Assembly: GCA_038530555.1 (NCBI GenBank)
Contig: JBCBCN010000003.1
Location: forward strand, 124,001 to 188,000
Reading direction: 5' to 3'
DNA from: HKCCE3408 sp038530555
Lineage (GTDB): Bacteria > Pseudomonadota > Alphaproteobacteria > Rhodobacterales > Rhodobacteraceae
DNA length: 64,000 nt
Shown: piece after piece, positions 16,805 to 25,874 of the stretch
Layout of the letters: each line of letters opens with the position of its first letter
Position numbering within the stretch: position 1 is the stretch's first letter
Notes under the pieces: generated by a model
Told to the model about the DNA's origin: nothing
What the model saw: only the letters and a program-made list of their open reading frames with translations
Databases searched by the model: none
Program-made: the position numbers and the translations under genes

Positions 16805-18499
16805 ATGGCCCATGATGGTGCCCAGATGTTGGACAACTCAAAGCATTCCCCGGTCCTCGGCGATCTTTTGACCCTGACCGGCGCGGCCATTGGGCCCGCT
16901 GAGGCGCTTTTGGCCCGCGCAACGGACAAGGTCCGGGAGCTTGTGTCAGAGCACGGCAAGGTCTCGGCCACGCGGCTGGAAGAAAACCAAACCGCCGCCC
17001 ATGGCCTGGCTTGGCTTGCCACTTATGTCGAAGCGCTGCGGCAGATGCAGGCTTGGGCCGAGGCTTTGGACGCGCAGGGCAAATTCGGCGAGACCGAGCA
17101 GCTTTTGCAGCAGATCGCCTTCGGCGAATATCTCTGGCAGCTTTATGGCGGCATTCCCATGAGCCAGGGCGAGATCCTGCGCCCGCAGGATCTGGGTCTA
17201 ACCCAGGACGATCAGCGCCTGTTGATGACCGAAGCGGTCATGACTCTGTGCAACGCTGGCAACAGTCAGGCCGCACGGGGCCGATTGGTCGAGCTTATCC
17301 AAGAGCAAGCCGCCAACGCCACGGTGGGGGCCTCGGGCCTGGAAGATGAACTTGAGATGATCCGCGAGCAGTTCCGCCGTTATTCGGTCGAGCGTGTGAT
17401 CCCCGATGCCCATGAATGGCACCTCAAAGATGAGCTGATCCCGATGGAGATCATCGCGGAGCTGTCCGAGATGGGCGTCTTTGGCCTGACCATCCCTGAA
17501 GAGTTCGGCGGGCTGGGCATGAGCAAGACCTCGATGTGCGTCGTCTCCGAAGAGTTAAGCCGCGGCTATATCGGAGTGGGCTCGCTCGCGACCCGGTCCG
17601 AGATCGCGGCGGAACTTATCATCGCCGGTGGCACGGACGATCAGAAAGAAAAATGGCTCCCCGGCCTGGCCTCGGGCGAAGTGCTGCCAACGGCGGTGTT
17701 CACCGAGCCCAATACGGGCTCCGATCTTGGCGCGCTGCGCACCAAGGCGGTAAAGGACGAGAACGGCGACTGGGTGTTGAACGGCAACAAAACCTGGATC
17801 ACCCATGCCGCGCGCACCCATGTTATGACGGTTCTGGCGCGGACTGTGCCGGACACGCAGGATTATCGCGGCCTGAGCATGTTCCTGGCGGAAAAGACAC
17901 CCGGGACCGATGCCGAGCCTTGGCAGGACCCGGGTATTTCCGGCGGCGAGATCGAAGTCCTCGGCTATCGCGGGATGAAGGAATACACGCTCAACTTCGA
18001 TGATTTCAAAGTGAAGGGTGAGAACCTGCTGGGCGGGCAAGAAGGCCAGGGCTTCAAACAGCTCATGCAAACCTTCGAAAGCGCGCGCATCCAAACCGCC
18101 GCGCGGGCGGTGGGCGTGGCGCAATCGGCGCTCGATGAGGGCCTGCAATATGCCCAGGATCGCAAGCAGTTTGGCAAGCCTCTGATCGCGTTTCCGCGCG
18201 TGGCGGGCAAGCTTGCGATGATGGCAGTTGAGATCATGGCCGCGCGGCAGCTGACCTATTTCTCGGCCCGCGAAAAGGATGAGGAGCGGCGCTGCGATCT
18301 TGAGGCAGGCATGGCCAAGCTCCTTGGTGCGCGCGTGGCTTGGGCGGCGGCGGACAATGCCCTGCAGATCCATGGCGGAAATGGCTTTGCGCTTGAGTAC
18401 AAGATCAGCCGGATCCTGTGCGATGCGCGCATCCTCAACATCTTCGAGGGCGCCGCCGAAATCCAAGCGCAGGTCATCGCGCGCAGGCTTTTGGCCTAG
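16805..18499 (+). CDS. mcd: (2S)-methylsuccinyl-CoA dehydrogenase (ethylmalonyl-CoA pathway acyl-CoA dehydrogenase)
   Basis: 564 aa. The first 165 or so residues are an extra N-terminal domain (EENQTAAHGLAWLATYVEAL, QIAFGEYLWQLYGGIPMSQGEI) that typical 380-residue acyl-CoA dehydrogenases lack but Mcd has. The rest is a complete acyl-CoA dehydrogenase (TEPNTGSDLGALRTKA, NGNKTWITHAART, QIHGGNGFALEY, NIFEGAAEIQAQVIARRLL). Mcd oxidises (2S)-methylsuccinyl-CoA to mesaconyl-CoA using FAD, with ETF as acceptor. GAGGAGG at 16792-16798 fixes the ATG at 16805; an in-frame upstream ATG at 16703 would lie before the shared motif and lacks a site. Mcl1, the later pathway lyase, is at 36.3 kb. Confidence 0.85.
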   Translation: MAHDGAQMLDNSKHSPVLGDLLTLTGAAIGPAEALLARATDKVRELVSEHGKVSATRLEENQTAAHGLAWLATYVEALRQMQAWAEALDAQGKFGETEQLLQQIAFGEYLWQLYGGIPMSQGEILRPQDLGLTQDDQRLLMTEAVMTLCNAGNSQAARGRLVELIQEQAANATVGASGLEDELEMIREQFRRYSVERVIPDAHEWHLKDELIPMEIIAELSEMGVFGLTIPEEFGGLGMSKTSMCVVSEELSRGYIGVGSLATRSEIAAELIIAGGTDDQKEKWLPGLASGEVLPTAVFTEPNTGSDLGALRTKAVKDENGDWVLNGNKTWITHAARTHVMTVLARTVPDTQDYRGLSMFLAEKTPGTDAEPWQDPGISGGEIEVLGYRGMKEYTLNFDDFKVKGENLLGGQEGQGFKQLMQTFESARIQTAARAVGVAQSALDEGLQYAQDRKQFGKPLIAFPRVAGKLAMMAVEIMAARQLTYFSAREKDEERRCDLEAGMAKLLGARVAWAAADNALQIHGGNGFALEYKISRILCDARILNIFEGAAEIQAQVIARRLLA

Positions 18500-18564
18500 G
18501 GGACCTTTCCAAGGCTTTGGCCCATCCGCTTTACGCGGGCGGGCTTTCTTGCTCAAAGCGGGCG

Positions 18565-19110
18565 ATGAGAAGCTTCACCGCCCTCCCTCTTCCCGATGAG
18601 ACGAAGGCCGACCTGCTGAGGGTGCAAAACGCTTTGCCCGCCGGGCGACCGGTTCCTAAGGAGAACCTGCACCTCACGCTGTGCTTTATCCCCGAACTGC
18701 CCGAGCATCTTAGCGATGAGGTCGATTTCGTCCTGCAATCCGTCCGGGGCGGGCCTATCGCGCTCCGGTTTTCCGGCTGGGCGCAGCTTTCGGCCTCGGA
18801 ACTGGGTCTGTTCGCGGTCGCGGTCGACCGGGCCCCCGAGCTTCTGGAGCTGCAAGGCAGGCTGGAGCGCAGGCTCCGCGCGATAGGGGTTGCGATGCCC
18901 AACAGGCGGTTTGTCCCTCATGTTACACTCGCCAGACCAGATCGAGGTGGATCACCGTCCGCAGAAAAACTCGCGCGCTTCTTTGAGGGCCAAGGCCACC
19001 CTTGGATCGCGCCGGCCGATGTTTCGACCGTGGGGTGGTATCAGTCCACCCTAGGTCCAGGTGGCGCGCGCTACGATCTCCTCGCGGAATACGCGCTTCG
19101 CCCGCGCTAG
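18565..19110 (+). CDS. thpR: RNA 2',3'-cyclic phosphodiesterase (2H family)
   Basis: 181 aa. Two HxT motifs define the 2H superfamily: HLTL with His36 and Thr38, and HVTL with His119 and Thr121. MRSFTALPLPDE at the N-terminus is typical of ThpR/LigT. The enzyme opens 2',3'-cyclic phosphates of RNA; physiological role is uncertain. The start is the ATG at 18565, 65 bases after mcd on the same strand. Confidence 0.9.
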   Translation: MRSFTALPLPDETKADLLRVQNALPAGRPVPKENLHLTLCFIPELPEHLSDEVDFVLQSVRGGPIALRFSGWAQLSASELGLFAVAVDRAPELLELQGRLERRLRAIGVAMPNRRFVPHVTLARPDRGGSPSAEKLARFFEGQGHPWIAPADVSTVGWYQSTLGPGGARYDLLAEYALRPR

Positions 19111-19203
19111 CGGACGCACGCGACCCTGAGAAAACCCGCACCCCGCCCTTGTCCCAGCTCCTTTGGCGCTTAATGTTAGAGACACTCACTTTCGGAGAGC
19201 GAC

Positions 19204-20241
19204 ATGAACCAAGCAACGATGAACGGGCCGATCTTCGTCACGGGCGCCACGGGCTATATCGCGAAATACATCGTCCTGAAGCTCCTCAATCGCGGCTATC
19301 ACGTGCGGGGCTCGGCGCGCTCGCTTGGCCGGGCGCAGGAAATCCGCGATGCGGTGGCGCCGCACTTGACCGATCCTAGCGCCCTGGACCGGTTGGACAT
19401 CGTCGCACTCGATCTTTCCAAGGATGATGGCTGGCACGCGGCGATGGAGGGTTGCGCTGCCCTATTGCACACGGCCTCCCCCTTTCCGATCACCCAACCC
19501 AAAAACCCGGAAGAGACAATCCGGCCCGCGGTCGATGGCACGCTGCGCGCGCTTAATGCGGCCAAGGCGGCCGGGATCAAGCGCGTCGTCCTCACCTCAT
19601 CGACCGTGGCCGTCTCTTACGGCAGCGAGGCCACCACTCAGCGCAAAGCGACCGAGGAGGATTGGACCGACACAGAGGCCCCCAACCTCACGCCCTACGC
19701 CAAAAGCAAAACCCTGGCCGAAAGGGCGGCTTGGGACTTTGCCGAAACCAACGGTTTGGATCTGACCGCGATCAATCCCTCCTTCGTCATCGGCCCGCCG
19801 CTCGACGCCAATTACGGCACCTCGATCGAAGTGATCGAGCGCATCCTCGCGGCCAAGGACCCGATGGTGCCTCAGATCGGCTTTGCCACCGTCGATGTGG
19901 AGGACATAGCCGAGATCCATATCCGCGCCCTTGAAACGGATGCCACAATCGGTCTGCGCGTGATCGGCGCGTGCGAGCGTTTTATGTGGTTCCAAGACAT
20001 GGCGCATGCGATCAAGGTCGCCTTCCCTGAACGCCGGATCGTGACGCGTCTTGCGCCTGCGATGATTGTCCGCCTGCTCGCGCTGTTTGATCCGGCGATC
20101 CGCGGGGTCCTGCCCGATCTTGGCCGCAAACGAGAGGCAGACGGCAGCCGCGCCCGGGAGCTTTTGGGGATTGAGTACCGCGACACGAAAGAGAGCGTCG
20201 TGGACGCCGCCCGCTTTCTGATCGATCGCGGCCTGGCCTAA
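19204..20241 (+). CDS. NAD-dependent epimerase/dehydratase (extended SDR, aldehyde/dihydroflavonol reductase-like)
   Basis: 345 aa. NAD(P)-binding TGATGYIAKYI near residues 14-24, catalytic Tyr and Lys in YAKSKTLAERAAW, and the LTSSTVAVSYG serine block. Similar proteins are annotated as aldehyde reductase or dihydroflavonol-4-reductase-like; the true substrate is unknown. GGAGAG precedes the start; an internal ATG six codons in is an alternative. Its TAA overlaps the recO stop codon on the opposite strand by four bases. Confidence 0.88.
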   Translation: MNQATMNGPIFVTGATGYIAKYIVLKLLNRGYHVRGSARSLGRAQEIRDAVAPHLTDPSALDRLDIVALDLSKDDGWHAAMEGCAALLHTASPFPITQPKNPEETIRPAVDGTLRALNAAKAAGIKRVVLTSSTVAVSYGSEATTQRKATEEDWTDTEAPNLTPYAKSKTLAERAAWDFAETNGLDLTAINPSFVIGPPLDANYGTSIEVIERILAAKDPMVPQIGFATVDVEDIAEIHIRALETDATIGLRVIGACERFMWFQDMAHAIKVAFPERRIVTRLAPAMIVRLLALFDPAIRGVLPDLGRKREADGSRARELLGIEYRDTKESVVDAARFLIDRGLA

Positions 20242-20942
20242 TCCGCGAGCAGGCGCACCAAGCGATCCCGCGCTGCAGGAAGAGGCTTATCCCCAAGAGA
20301 CGCGGCGAGATGGCTGTGCAGGAAATGTCCCGTCACCCGAAAGCCACCGGCCAAATCCTCCGATCCACCGACAAGGCTGGGTGCGAGCGGGAGTAGACGG
20401 TCGGCCCAGTCTCCAGCCCCCGAGCCGGACACCGCGCGGCCCGTTTTGGGCGAGACATATTTGAGGTCATCCGTTTGCCCGGTCACAGCGCAGCGCGACA
20501 GATCGAGGCCATAGCCCATCTGATCGAGCAGACCCCGCTCCCAATTGAGATAGGCATGCGCCCAATGCTCCGCGCCAAGTCCGTCAAGGAGCGCCACCGA
20601 GCGCGCATAAAGCGCGGGATAGGCCGCTCGTTCGGGCAGGCAAAAGCCGAGCAGCGCGCAGATCGCCGATAGCCCCGCCAGGCCCGTTCGGTCCCCCAGT
20701 ACCTCCCCCGCTCGGGAGCGGATGAGCTCGACCTGAAACTGGCCCAGATGCTCGGACAAGCGCGCGCGCCACGACAGATCGAGCTGAGCGCCCGGTTGCA
20801 GGACGGGCGCCAGACGCCGCGAGGCCCCGCCGCGCACGACCCCGGCATAGCGGCCCTTCTCGGCCGAGAAAGTCTCGATGATCGCCGCGTTTTCGCCATG
20901 GGGCCGGACCGATAACAGCAGGCCCTCTTCACGCCATTCCAT
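20238..20942 (-). CDS. recO: DNA repair protein RecO
   Basis: 234 aa. N-terminal OB-fold start MEWREEGLLLSVRPHGENAAIIE, then YAGVVRGGASR and a helical C-terminal domain (LNWERGLLDQMGYGLDLSRC). The C-terminal zinc motif of some RecO proteins is not evident; one cysteine (SRCAVTG) remains. RecO anneals strands and loads RecA with RecR. In relatives recO follows era and DUF1491; here a plus-strand membrane protein gene interrupts that order. Confidence 0.93.
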   Translation of the reverse strand: MEWREEGLLLSVRPHGENAAIIETFSAEKGRYAGVVRGGASRRLAPVLQPGAQLDLSWRARLSEHLGQFQVELIRSRAGEVLGDRTGLAGLSAICALLGFCLPERAAYPALYARSVALLDGLGAEHWAHAYLNWERGLLDQMGYGLDLSRCAVTGQTDDLKYVSPKTGRAVSGSGAGDWADRLLPLAPSLVGGSEDLAGGFRVTGHFLHSHLAASLGDKPLPAARDRLVRLLAD

Positions 20943-21034
20943 ATCGGGTCTGTCGCTCTCTTGTCGCCATCATGCACGTCATTTAGGCTGATGGTGGGCA
21001 AGCTACAAACGACAAGGCACGAAGGCACAGTCTC

Positions 21035-21649
21035 ATGTCACCGGCTCGGGGAATGGCTTTGATCATCGCGTTGATCGCGCTTTTGTCGATCAGCTTGAGC
21101 CTGGCCGATGATGTCCTGCGCGCAGGGCTCAGCGTGCCGGCGGCACTCCTGGAGTTAAGCCGTTTCTTCACCATCCTGACCAACGCGCTGGTGGTCGTGA
21201 CCCTGGCGCGCTTCGCCATGAACCCTGTCACCGTAGGCTCTGAATGGCTCTGTGCGCTGATGCTTTCCATCGCCATGGTCGGCGCGGTCTATTGGGGCCT
21301 TTTGGCGGGGATCAACACGCCGGAAGGCCTGGGCATTTACGCCAATCAGGGCCTGCACACGATCGTGCCGATCGCCTTCGTGCTCTGGTGGTTGGCCTGC
21401 GCGCCCAAGGCCGGGCTGGGTTATGTCGATGTGGCCTGGTTCGCAGCTTGGCCGCTTCTCTATGTGTCCTATGCCCTGACCCGGGCGCAGATCGATGGGC
21501 GGTATCCCTATCCGTTCCTCGACGTCAACGCGCTTGGCTGGGGGCCGGTCCTAGTCAATATCGGGGAGCTGAGCGTCGCCCTGCTAGGCGCGGGCCTGTT
21601 GGTGGTCATCGCGGTTCGGTTTTTCACAAGGCGCCGCCGCGCGGCTTAA
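21035..21649 (+). CDS. Pr6Pr family membrane protein
   Basis: 204 aa with about six membrane helices. The signature LELSRFFTILTNALV in helix 2 and YPYPFLDVNALGW near the C-terminus are typical of the Pr6Pr/FAR-17a-like family. No biochemical role is established. Divergent from recO with a 92-bp gap, and its TAA overlaps the DUF1491 stop codon at 21646-21649. As the only plus-strand gene inside the recO-folK minus-strand block it may be a later insertion. Confidence 0.8.
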   Translation: MSPARGMALIIALIALLSISLSLADDVLRAGLSVPAALLELSRFFTILTNALVVVTLARFAMNPVTVGSEWLCALMLSIAMVGAVYWGLLAGINTPEGLGIYANQGLHTIVPIAFVLWWLACAPKAGLGYVDVAWFAAWPLLYVSYALTRAQIDGRYPYPFLDVNALGWGPVLVNIGELSVALLGAGLLVVIAVRFFTRRRRAA

Positions 21650-21993
21650 TCCTCGAAGCCCTGCCGGTCGAGCCCCGGCTCATCCAGAAGTGTTCGCCCG
21701 TCGCGGTCTTCGATCTCGAGCACCCAAAGGTCCGGGTCAAAGCCCTGCTGACGCGAGGCCGCCTCATCGACCGAGGCCTCATCGCCTTCGATCAAAACGT
21801 TCCAGCCACGCGTGCCATTGGTCGGATCGAAACCGCGTTGGAAAAGCTTGGCCCGACCATCCAGCGTGGCGCATTTGATGACGACGGCCCCCGCCGTCGC
21901 GTCCCCGCGGGCCCGCACATAGACCGGGATATTGGCCGCTTGCAGGCGCTGGATATAGGCATCCACCCAGAACGAGGAGGTGAGGCGTGGCAT
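21646..21993 (-). CDS. DUF1491 family protein
   Basis: 115 aa. Whole-length match to the DUF1491 pattern: an N-terminal SSFWVDAYIQRLQAANIPVYVRARGDATAG that resembles the start of homologues, then GFDPTNGTRGW and a C-terminal GFDPDLWVLEIEDRDGRTLLDE. Usually found directly after era in this group, as here with a five-base gap. Function unknown; the operon position suggests a link with ribosome or cell-division upkeep. Confidence 0.85.
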   Translation of the reverse strand: MPRLTSSFWVDAYIQRLQAANIPVYVRARGDATAGAVVIKCATLDGRAKLFQRGFDPTNGTRGWNVLIEGDEASVDEAASRQQGFDPDLWVLEIEDRDGRTLLDEPGLDRQGFED

Positions 21994-21998
21994 CTGCT

Positions 21999-22916
21999 CT
22001 AGCTGCCGTCTTTGAAATCGAGACCCATTTCACGAAAGCGCTCGGCCTCATCAAGCCAGTTTGGCCGGACCTTCACCTGGCAGAACAGATGCACGCGGTG
22101 GCCCAAAATCTCCTCCAACTCCTCCCGCGCGGCCTTTGACACGGCTTTGATCGTCTCACCACCCTTGCCCAGGACGATCCCCTTATGCCCGTCGCGGGCC
22201 ACATAGATCACCTGGTCGATCCGCGCGGATCCGTCCTTGCGACTGTCCCAGTTCTCGGTCTCGACGGTCAGCTGATAGGGCAGCTCTTGATGCAGGCGCA
22301 GCGTCAGTTTCTCCCGCGTCATCTCGGCGGCGATCATGCGCATCGGCCAATCCGACAGCTGATCCTCGGGATAAAGCCAGGGCCCCTCAGGCACTTGCTC
22401 GGCCAGCCAAGCGCGCAGATCATCGACGCCATAGCCCTTCTCGGCCGAGATCATGAAGGTTTTGGCGAAGCTATAGGCCTCATTCATTTCCTCAGTCAGG
22501 CCGAGCAGGACCGAGCGCTCGACCCGGTCGATCTTGTTGATCGCCAGCGCAACGGGGCGCCCACCCGCCCGTTCCTCAAGGCCCGCGATGATCCGGTCGA
22601 CGCCTTTGGTCTTGCCGCGATGGGCCTCGATCAACAGGACCACAACATCGGCATCACCCGCGCCGCCCCAAGCGGCCGCGACCATCGCGCGATCCAGCCT
22701 GCGGCGCGGCTCAAAAAGGCCGGGTGTGTCGACGAAGACAAGCTGTGCCGCGCCCTCGATGCTGACACCGCGGATGCGTGCTCGGGTGGTTTGCACTTTG
22801 TGGGTGACGATGGAAACCTTGCTGCCGACCATGCGGTTGAGCAGGGTCGATTTCCCAGCATTCGGCTCCCCGATTAGGGCGACAAACCCAGCGCGCTGGG
22901 GCGTTTCAGACGTCAT
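21999..22916 (-). CDS. era: GTPase Era
   Basis: 305 aa. G1 GEPNAGKS at residues 16-23, G3 DTPGLF, G4 NKID; C-terminal KH domain with IVLGKGGETIK. Era binds 16S rRNA near its 3' end and supports 30S assembly. Its ATG overlaps the rnc stop by four bases (ATGA), so translation is coupled to RNase III, the enzyme that processes the same rRNA. Confidence 0.98.
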   Translation of the reverse strand: MTSETPQRAGFVALIGEPNAGKSTLLNRMVGSKVSIVTHKVQTTRARIRGVSIEGAAQLVFVDTPGLFEPRRRLDRAMVAAAWGGAGDADVVVLLIEAHRGKTKGVDRIIAGLEERAGGRPVALAINKIDRVERSVLLGLTEEMNEAYSFAKTFMISAEKGYGVDDLRAWLAEQVPEGPWLYPEDQLSDWPMRMIAAEMTREKLTLRLHQELPYQLTVETENWDSRKDGSARIDQVIYVARDGHKGIVLGKGGETIKAVSKAAREELEEILGHRVHLFCQVKVRPNWLDEAERFREMGLDFKDGS

Positions 22917-23608
22917 CGGGCAGGCTCCGTTCGGGTCAAGCGGTCAAGAAGGGCGCGCGCCGCGTTTTGCTCAGCAGCGCGTTTGGACGGAGCCTCGGCG
23001 CGGGCGGTCTCGCCCGACATCAACGCGACCTCGATGGTGAAAACGGGCGCATGGTCGGGGCCGGACCGCGCCTGTTCGGTATAGGCGGGCGGCGGCATCC
23101 GGCGCGCCTGTGCCCATTCCTGAAGCGCGGTTTTAGCGTCCCGCGCATCCTGGTCCACGTCCTGCAACCGGTCGTGCCAAAGGCGCAGGATCACGCCGCG
23201 TGCAGCCTCATAGCCGCCATCGAGATAGATCGCCGCCAGCACCGCCTCGATGGCATCGCCCAAAAGGGCATCCTTGCGCCGCCCGCCAGACACCTGCTCA
23301 GACCGGCCCAGCTTGAGCACGGCGCCCAGATCAATCGAGCGCGCGATATCGGCGCAGGCCTCTTTGCGCACGAGCGCGTTGTAGCGCGGGGCAAGCTGAC
23401 CTTCACGCGCGCTTGCATCCGCTTGCAACAGCGCCTCAGCAATCACCAGACCCAGCACCCGGTCGCCGAGGAACTCAAGGCGTTGATTGTCGGGCCGTGT
23501 TGCACTGGCAAATGAGGGATGGGTGAGCGCGCGTATAAGGTGCTCGGGCTCAGCAAAGTCATAGCCTAGCCGCGCCATGAAGGCCCGCAAATCCGCGCTC
23601 GGTTTCAT
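22913..23608 (-). CDS. rnc: Ribonuclease III
   Basis: 231 aa. The RNase III signature QRLEFLGDRVLGLVIAEAL contains the catalytic Glu/Asp; a second acidic cluster is in LGDAIEAVLAAIYLDGG. A C-terminal double-stranded RNA binding domain (KTALQEWAQARRMPPP...KRAAEQNAA) completes it. It cleaves double-stranded RNA in rRNA and mRNA maturation. Located between lepB and era, the usual order. Confidence 0.98.
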   Translation of the reverse strand: MKPSADLRAFMARLGYDFAEPEHLIRALTHPSFASATRPDNQRLEFLGDRVLGLVIAEALLQADASAREGQLAPRYNALVRKEACADIARSIDLGAVLKLGRSEQVSGGRRKDALLGDAIEAVLAAIYLDGGYEAARGVILRLWHDRLQDVDQDARDAKTALQEWAQARRMPPPAYTEQARSGPDHAPVFTIEVALMSGETARAEAPSKRAAEQNAARALLDRLTRTEPAR

Positions 23609-23632
23609 CGGATGGGCTTCATTGGCGAAGTT

Positions 23633-24421
23633 TCATTCGACCGGGTGGAAAAAGCGGTCACTGCGCCAGGTCCAGAAATAGAGCATGCGGCGTCCGGCAG
23701 AGGAAAAGATGATCCGGTCAGCACGCCCGATCACATGGTCCATCGGCACAAAGCCGACCCCATTCATCCGCTGGGGAAAGCGACTGTCGACCGAGTTGTC
23801 ACGGTTGTCACCCATCACGAAAATATGCCCCTGGGGCACGACATAAACGTCCGTGTTATCGCCCGGACCGTTGTCACTGATATTCAAGATCGAGTGGCTC
23901 TCGCCCGTAGGCAGTGTTTCGGTGAAACGCTCCTTAATGCATTCACCGCCTTCCCCGACCGGTGCATTGGCGCAGCGCGGCTCGCGCCCAACACTGCCTT
24001 GGGGCTCGAAAACCTCAAGGAAGGGATCCTCGGGCTGCTGTGTTGCAGGCTGATCATTGACGAAAAGCACGCCGTTTTGCACCTGCACCCGGTCGCCTGG
24101 AAGGCCCACAACCCGTTTAATAAAGTCGATCCCTTGAACCGGGTGGCGGAAGACGACGACGTCACCGCGCTCGGGTGTCGACCCAAAGATGCGGCCCTCG
24201 AACGGGCACGCGCCAAAGGGGCAGGAAAAACGCGAATAGCCATAGGCCATCTTGTTGACGAAGAGGAAATCGCCAACCAACAGCGTATCTTTCATCGAGC
24301 CCGATGGGATCCAAAACGGCTGGAAAAAAATCGTGCGAAACACGCCCGCGATCAGCAGCGCGTAGACGATCGTCTTGACCGTTTCCCACCCTGCGCTTCC
24401 CTGCTCGGCGGCTTTTGCCAT
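23633..24421 (-). CDS. lepB: Signal peptidase I
   Basis: 262 aa from the ATG at 24421 (MAKAAEQG). One N-terminal membrane helix (about residues 15-32). Catalytic Ser42 in IPSGSMKDTL and Lys102 in DFIKRVVGLPGD form the Ser-Lys dyad; GDNRDNSVDSRF is box E. It removes signal peptides in the inner membrane. An in-frame codon farther upstream (24526) would overlap acpS and adds a non-homologous tail, so I rejected it. The 24-base gap to rnc suggests an operon. Confidence 0.96.
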   Translation of the reverse strand: MAKAAEQGSAGWETVKTIVYALLIAGVFRTIFFQPFWIPSGSMKDTLLVGDFLFVNKMAYGYSRFSCPFGACPFEGRIFGSTPERGDVVVFRHPVQGIDFIKRVVGLPGDRVQVQNGVLFVNDQPATQQPEDPFLEVFEPQGSVGREPRCANAPVGEGGECIKERFTETLPTGESHSILNISDNGPGDNTDVYVVPQGHIFVMGDNRDNSVDSRFPQRMNGVGFVPMDHVIGRADRIIFSSAGRRMLYFWTWRSDRFFHPVE

Positions 24422-24522
24422 CCTCGATAACCCTTCAATGCCCGTGGCCTGATGTTTGTGGCGTTCGTCATGGCGTGGGCGCCGCGCGGAAGTCAAGCCA
24501 CCGCCTGGATCGCACTGTGATG

Positions 24523-24975
24523 TCAAGCCTGGCTGCGCGGTGGTCTTGGAATGGGCCCCACGCGCACCGCGGCCGTCTCTGGCGGAAGCGCCTCGATCAG
24601 AACGAAGGCCTGAGCCCAGGGATGATCGTCGGTGAGGGTGACATGGATCGTCGCCTCATAGCCATCGGGCGTCATCTGCGCCAAACGCTCTCGCGCCCAG
24701 CCCGTGACCTCCATGACCGGCTGCCCGGTATGCAGGTTCGAAACCGCCATATCGCGCCAGGCGATGCCCATCCGAAGCCCCGTGCCGAGCGCCTTGGAAC
24801 AGGCCTCCTTGGCGGCCCACCTTTTGGCATAGCTCGACGCCGGATCGGCCATCCGCTCGGCGCGGTTCTGTTCGACGGACGTGAAGACCCGATTACGGAA
24901 ACGGTCGCCAAAGCGGTCAAGCACCCCTTGGATACGCTCGATATTGGCCAAGTCTGTGCCGATCCCTAAAATCAT
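24523..24975 (-). CDS. acpS: Holo-[acyl-carrier-protein] synthase
   Basis: 150 aa from the ATG at 24975. The magnesium ligands are Asp8 (GIGTDLANIERI) and Glu57 (RWAAKEACSKALGTG). It transfers 4'-phosphopantetheine from CoA to acyl carrier protein. An alternative ATG at 24996 would add seven residues. Sits between pdxJ and lepB, the conserved order. Confidence 0.95.
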   Translation of the reverse strand: MILGIGTDLANIERIQGVLDRFGDRFRNRVFTSVEQNRAERMADPASSYAKRWAAKEACSKALGTGLRMGIAWRDMAVSNLHTGQPVMEVTGWARERLAQMTPDGYEATIHVTLTDDHPWAQAFVLIEALPPETAAVRVGPIPRPPRSQA

Positions 24976-25080
24976 CAGGGCCCCGTGGTCGTTCATCGGT
25001 GACCGTAGGGGGTTTCTCAGCGGGCCGAAAGGACGTTTGCTCCGCCTGCGGCAAGGCGCCCGAATTGACCGCGAAAGGCG

Positions 25081-25836
25081 TTAGGCGGCTTGCGGGCTGC
25101 GCGCGTCGTCCATGATCGCCCGCATGCGCCCGATGGCGGCTTCTAGCCCCACGAAAATCGCCTCACCGATGAGAAAATGCCCAATATTGAGCTCCATCAA
25201 TTGTGGGATTGCTGCGATTGGCCCGACATCGCCGAAGGTCAGGCCGTGGCCGGCATGCACCTCGAGGCCCAGGTCATGGGCGAAGGCCGCCATGTCGCGA
25301 AGGCGCGCAAGTTCCGCGTCTCGCGTTTGCAACTCCCCCTCGGCATGGGCGTCGCAATAGGCCCCGGTGTGAAGTTCGATCACCTGAGCCCCGATGCGGT
25401 TGGCCGCCTCGATCTGGGACCTGTCAGCCGCGATAAAGATCGACACGCGACAGCCCGCATCCCTAAGCGGTGCGATGAAATGCGCCAGGCGGTTTTCTTC
25501 GCGCGCGACTTCCAAGCCGCCTTCAGTGGTCCGCTCCTGGCGCCGTTCGGGCACGAGACAAACCGCGTGCGGCTTATGCCTGAGCGCGATTTTTTGCATC
25601 TCATCGGTCGCGGCCATCTCGAAATTGAGGGGCAGGCTGAGCGCGGCCATCAGACGCTCGATGTCGCCATCGGTAATATGACGGCGATCCTCTCGCAGAT
25701 GCGCGGTAATCCCGTCGGCCCCGGCAACCTCGGCCAATTGCGCCGCGCGCACCGGATCAGGCACAGCCCCGCCGCGCGCATTTCGCACAGTTGCCACATG
25801 GTCAATGTTCACACCCAGGCGCAGCTTTTGCGACAT
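25081..25836 (-). CDS. pdxJ: Pyridoxine 5'-phosphate synthase
   Basis: 251 aa. Begins LRLGVNIDHVATVRNARGG, with GITAHLREDRRHI, NFEMAATDEM and a C-terminal HAGHGLTFGDVGP block. It condenses 1-deoxy-D-xylulose 5-phosphate with 3-amino-2-oxopropyl phosphate to make vitamin B6. GGAGGGAGAG just before the ATG at 25836 supports that start over one nine codons upstream. Confidence 0.97.
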   Translation of the reverse strand: MSQKLRLGVNIDHVATVRNARGGAVPDPVRAAQLAEVAGADGITAHLREDRRHITDGDIERLMAALSLPLNFEMAATDEMQKIALRHKPHAVCLVPERRQERTTEGGLEVAREENRLAHFIAPLRDAGCRVSIFIAADRSQIEAANRIGAQVIELHTGAYCDAHAEGELQTRDAELARLRDMAAFAHDLGLEVHAGHGLTFGDVGPIAAIPQLMELNIGHFLIGEAIFVGLEAAIGRMRAIMDDARSPQAA

Positions 25837-25874
25837 CGCTCTCTCCCTCCGGTTCCGCTTCAAACCTAACGTGG

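Noticed and set aside
17555..18556. 333-codon open frame antisense to mcd and thpR
   Set aside because: Composition is shadow-like (Arg/Ala/Leu-rich), no ribosome site, and it covers well-conserved Mcd motifs on the other strand.
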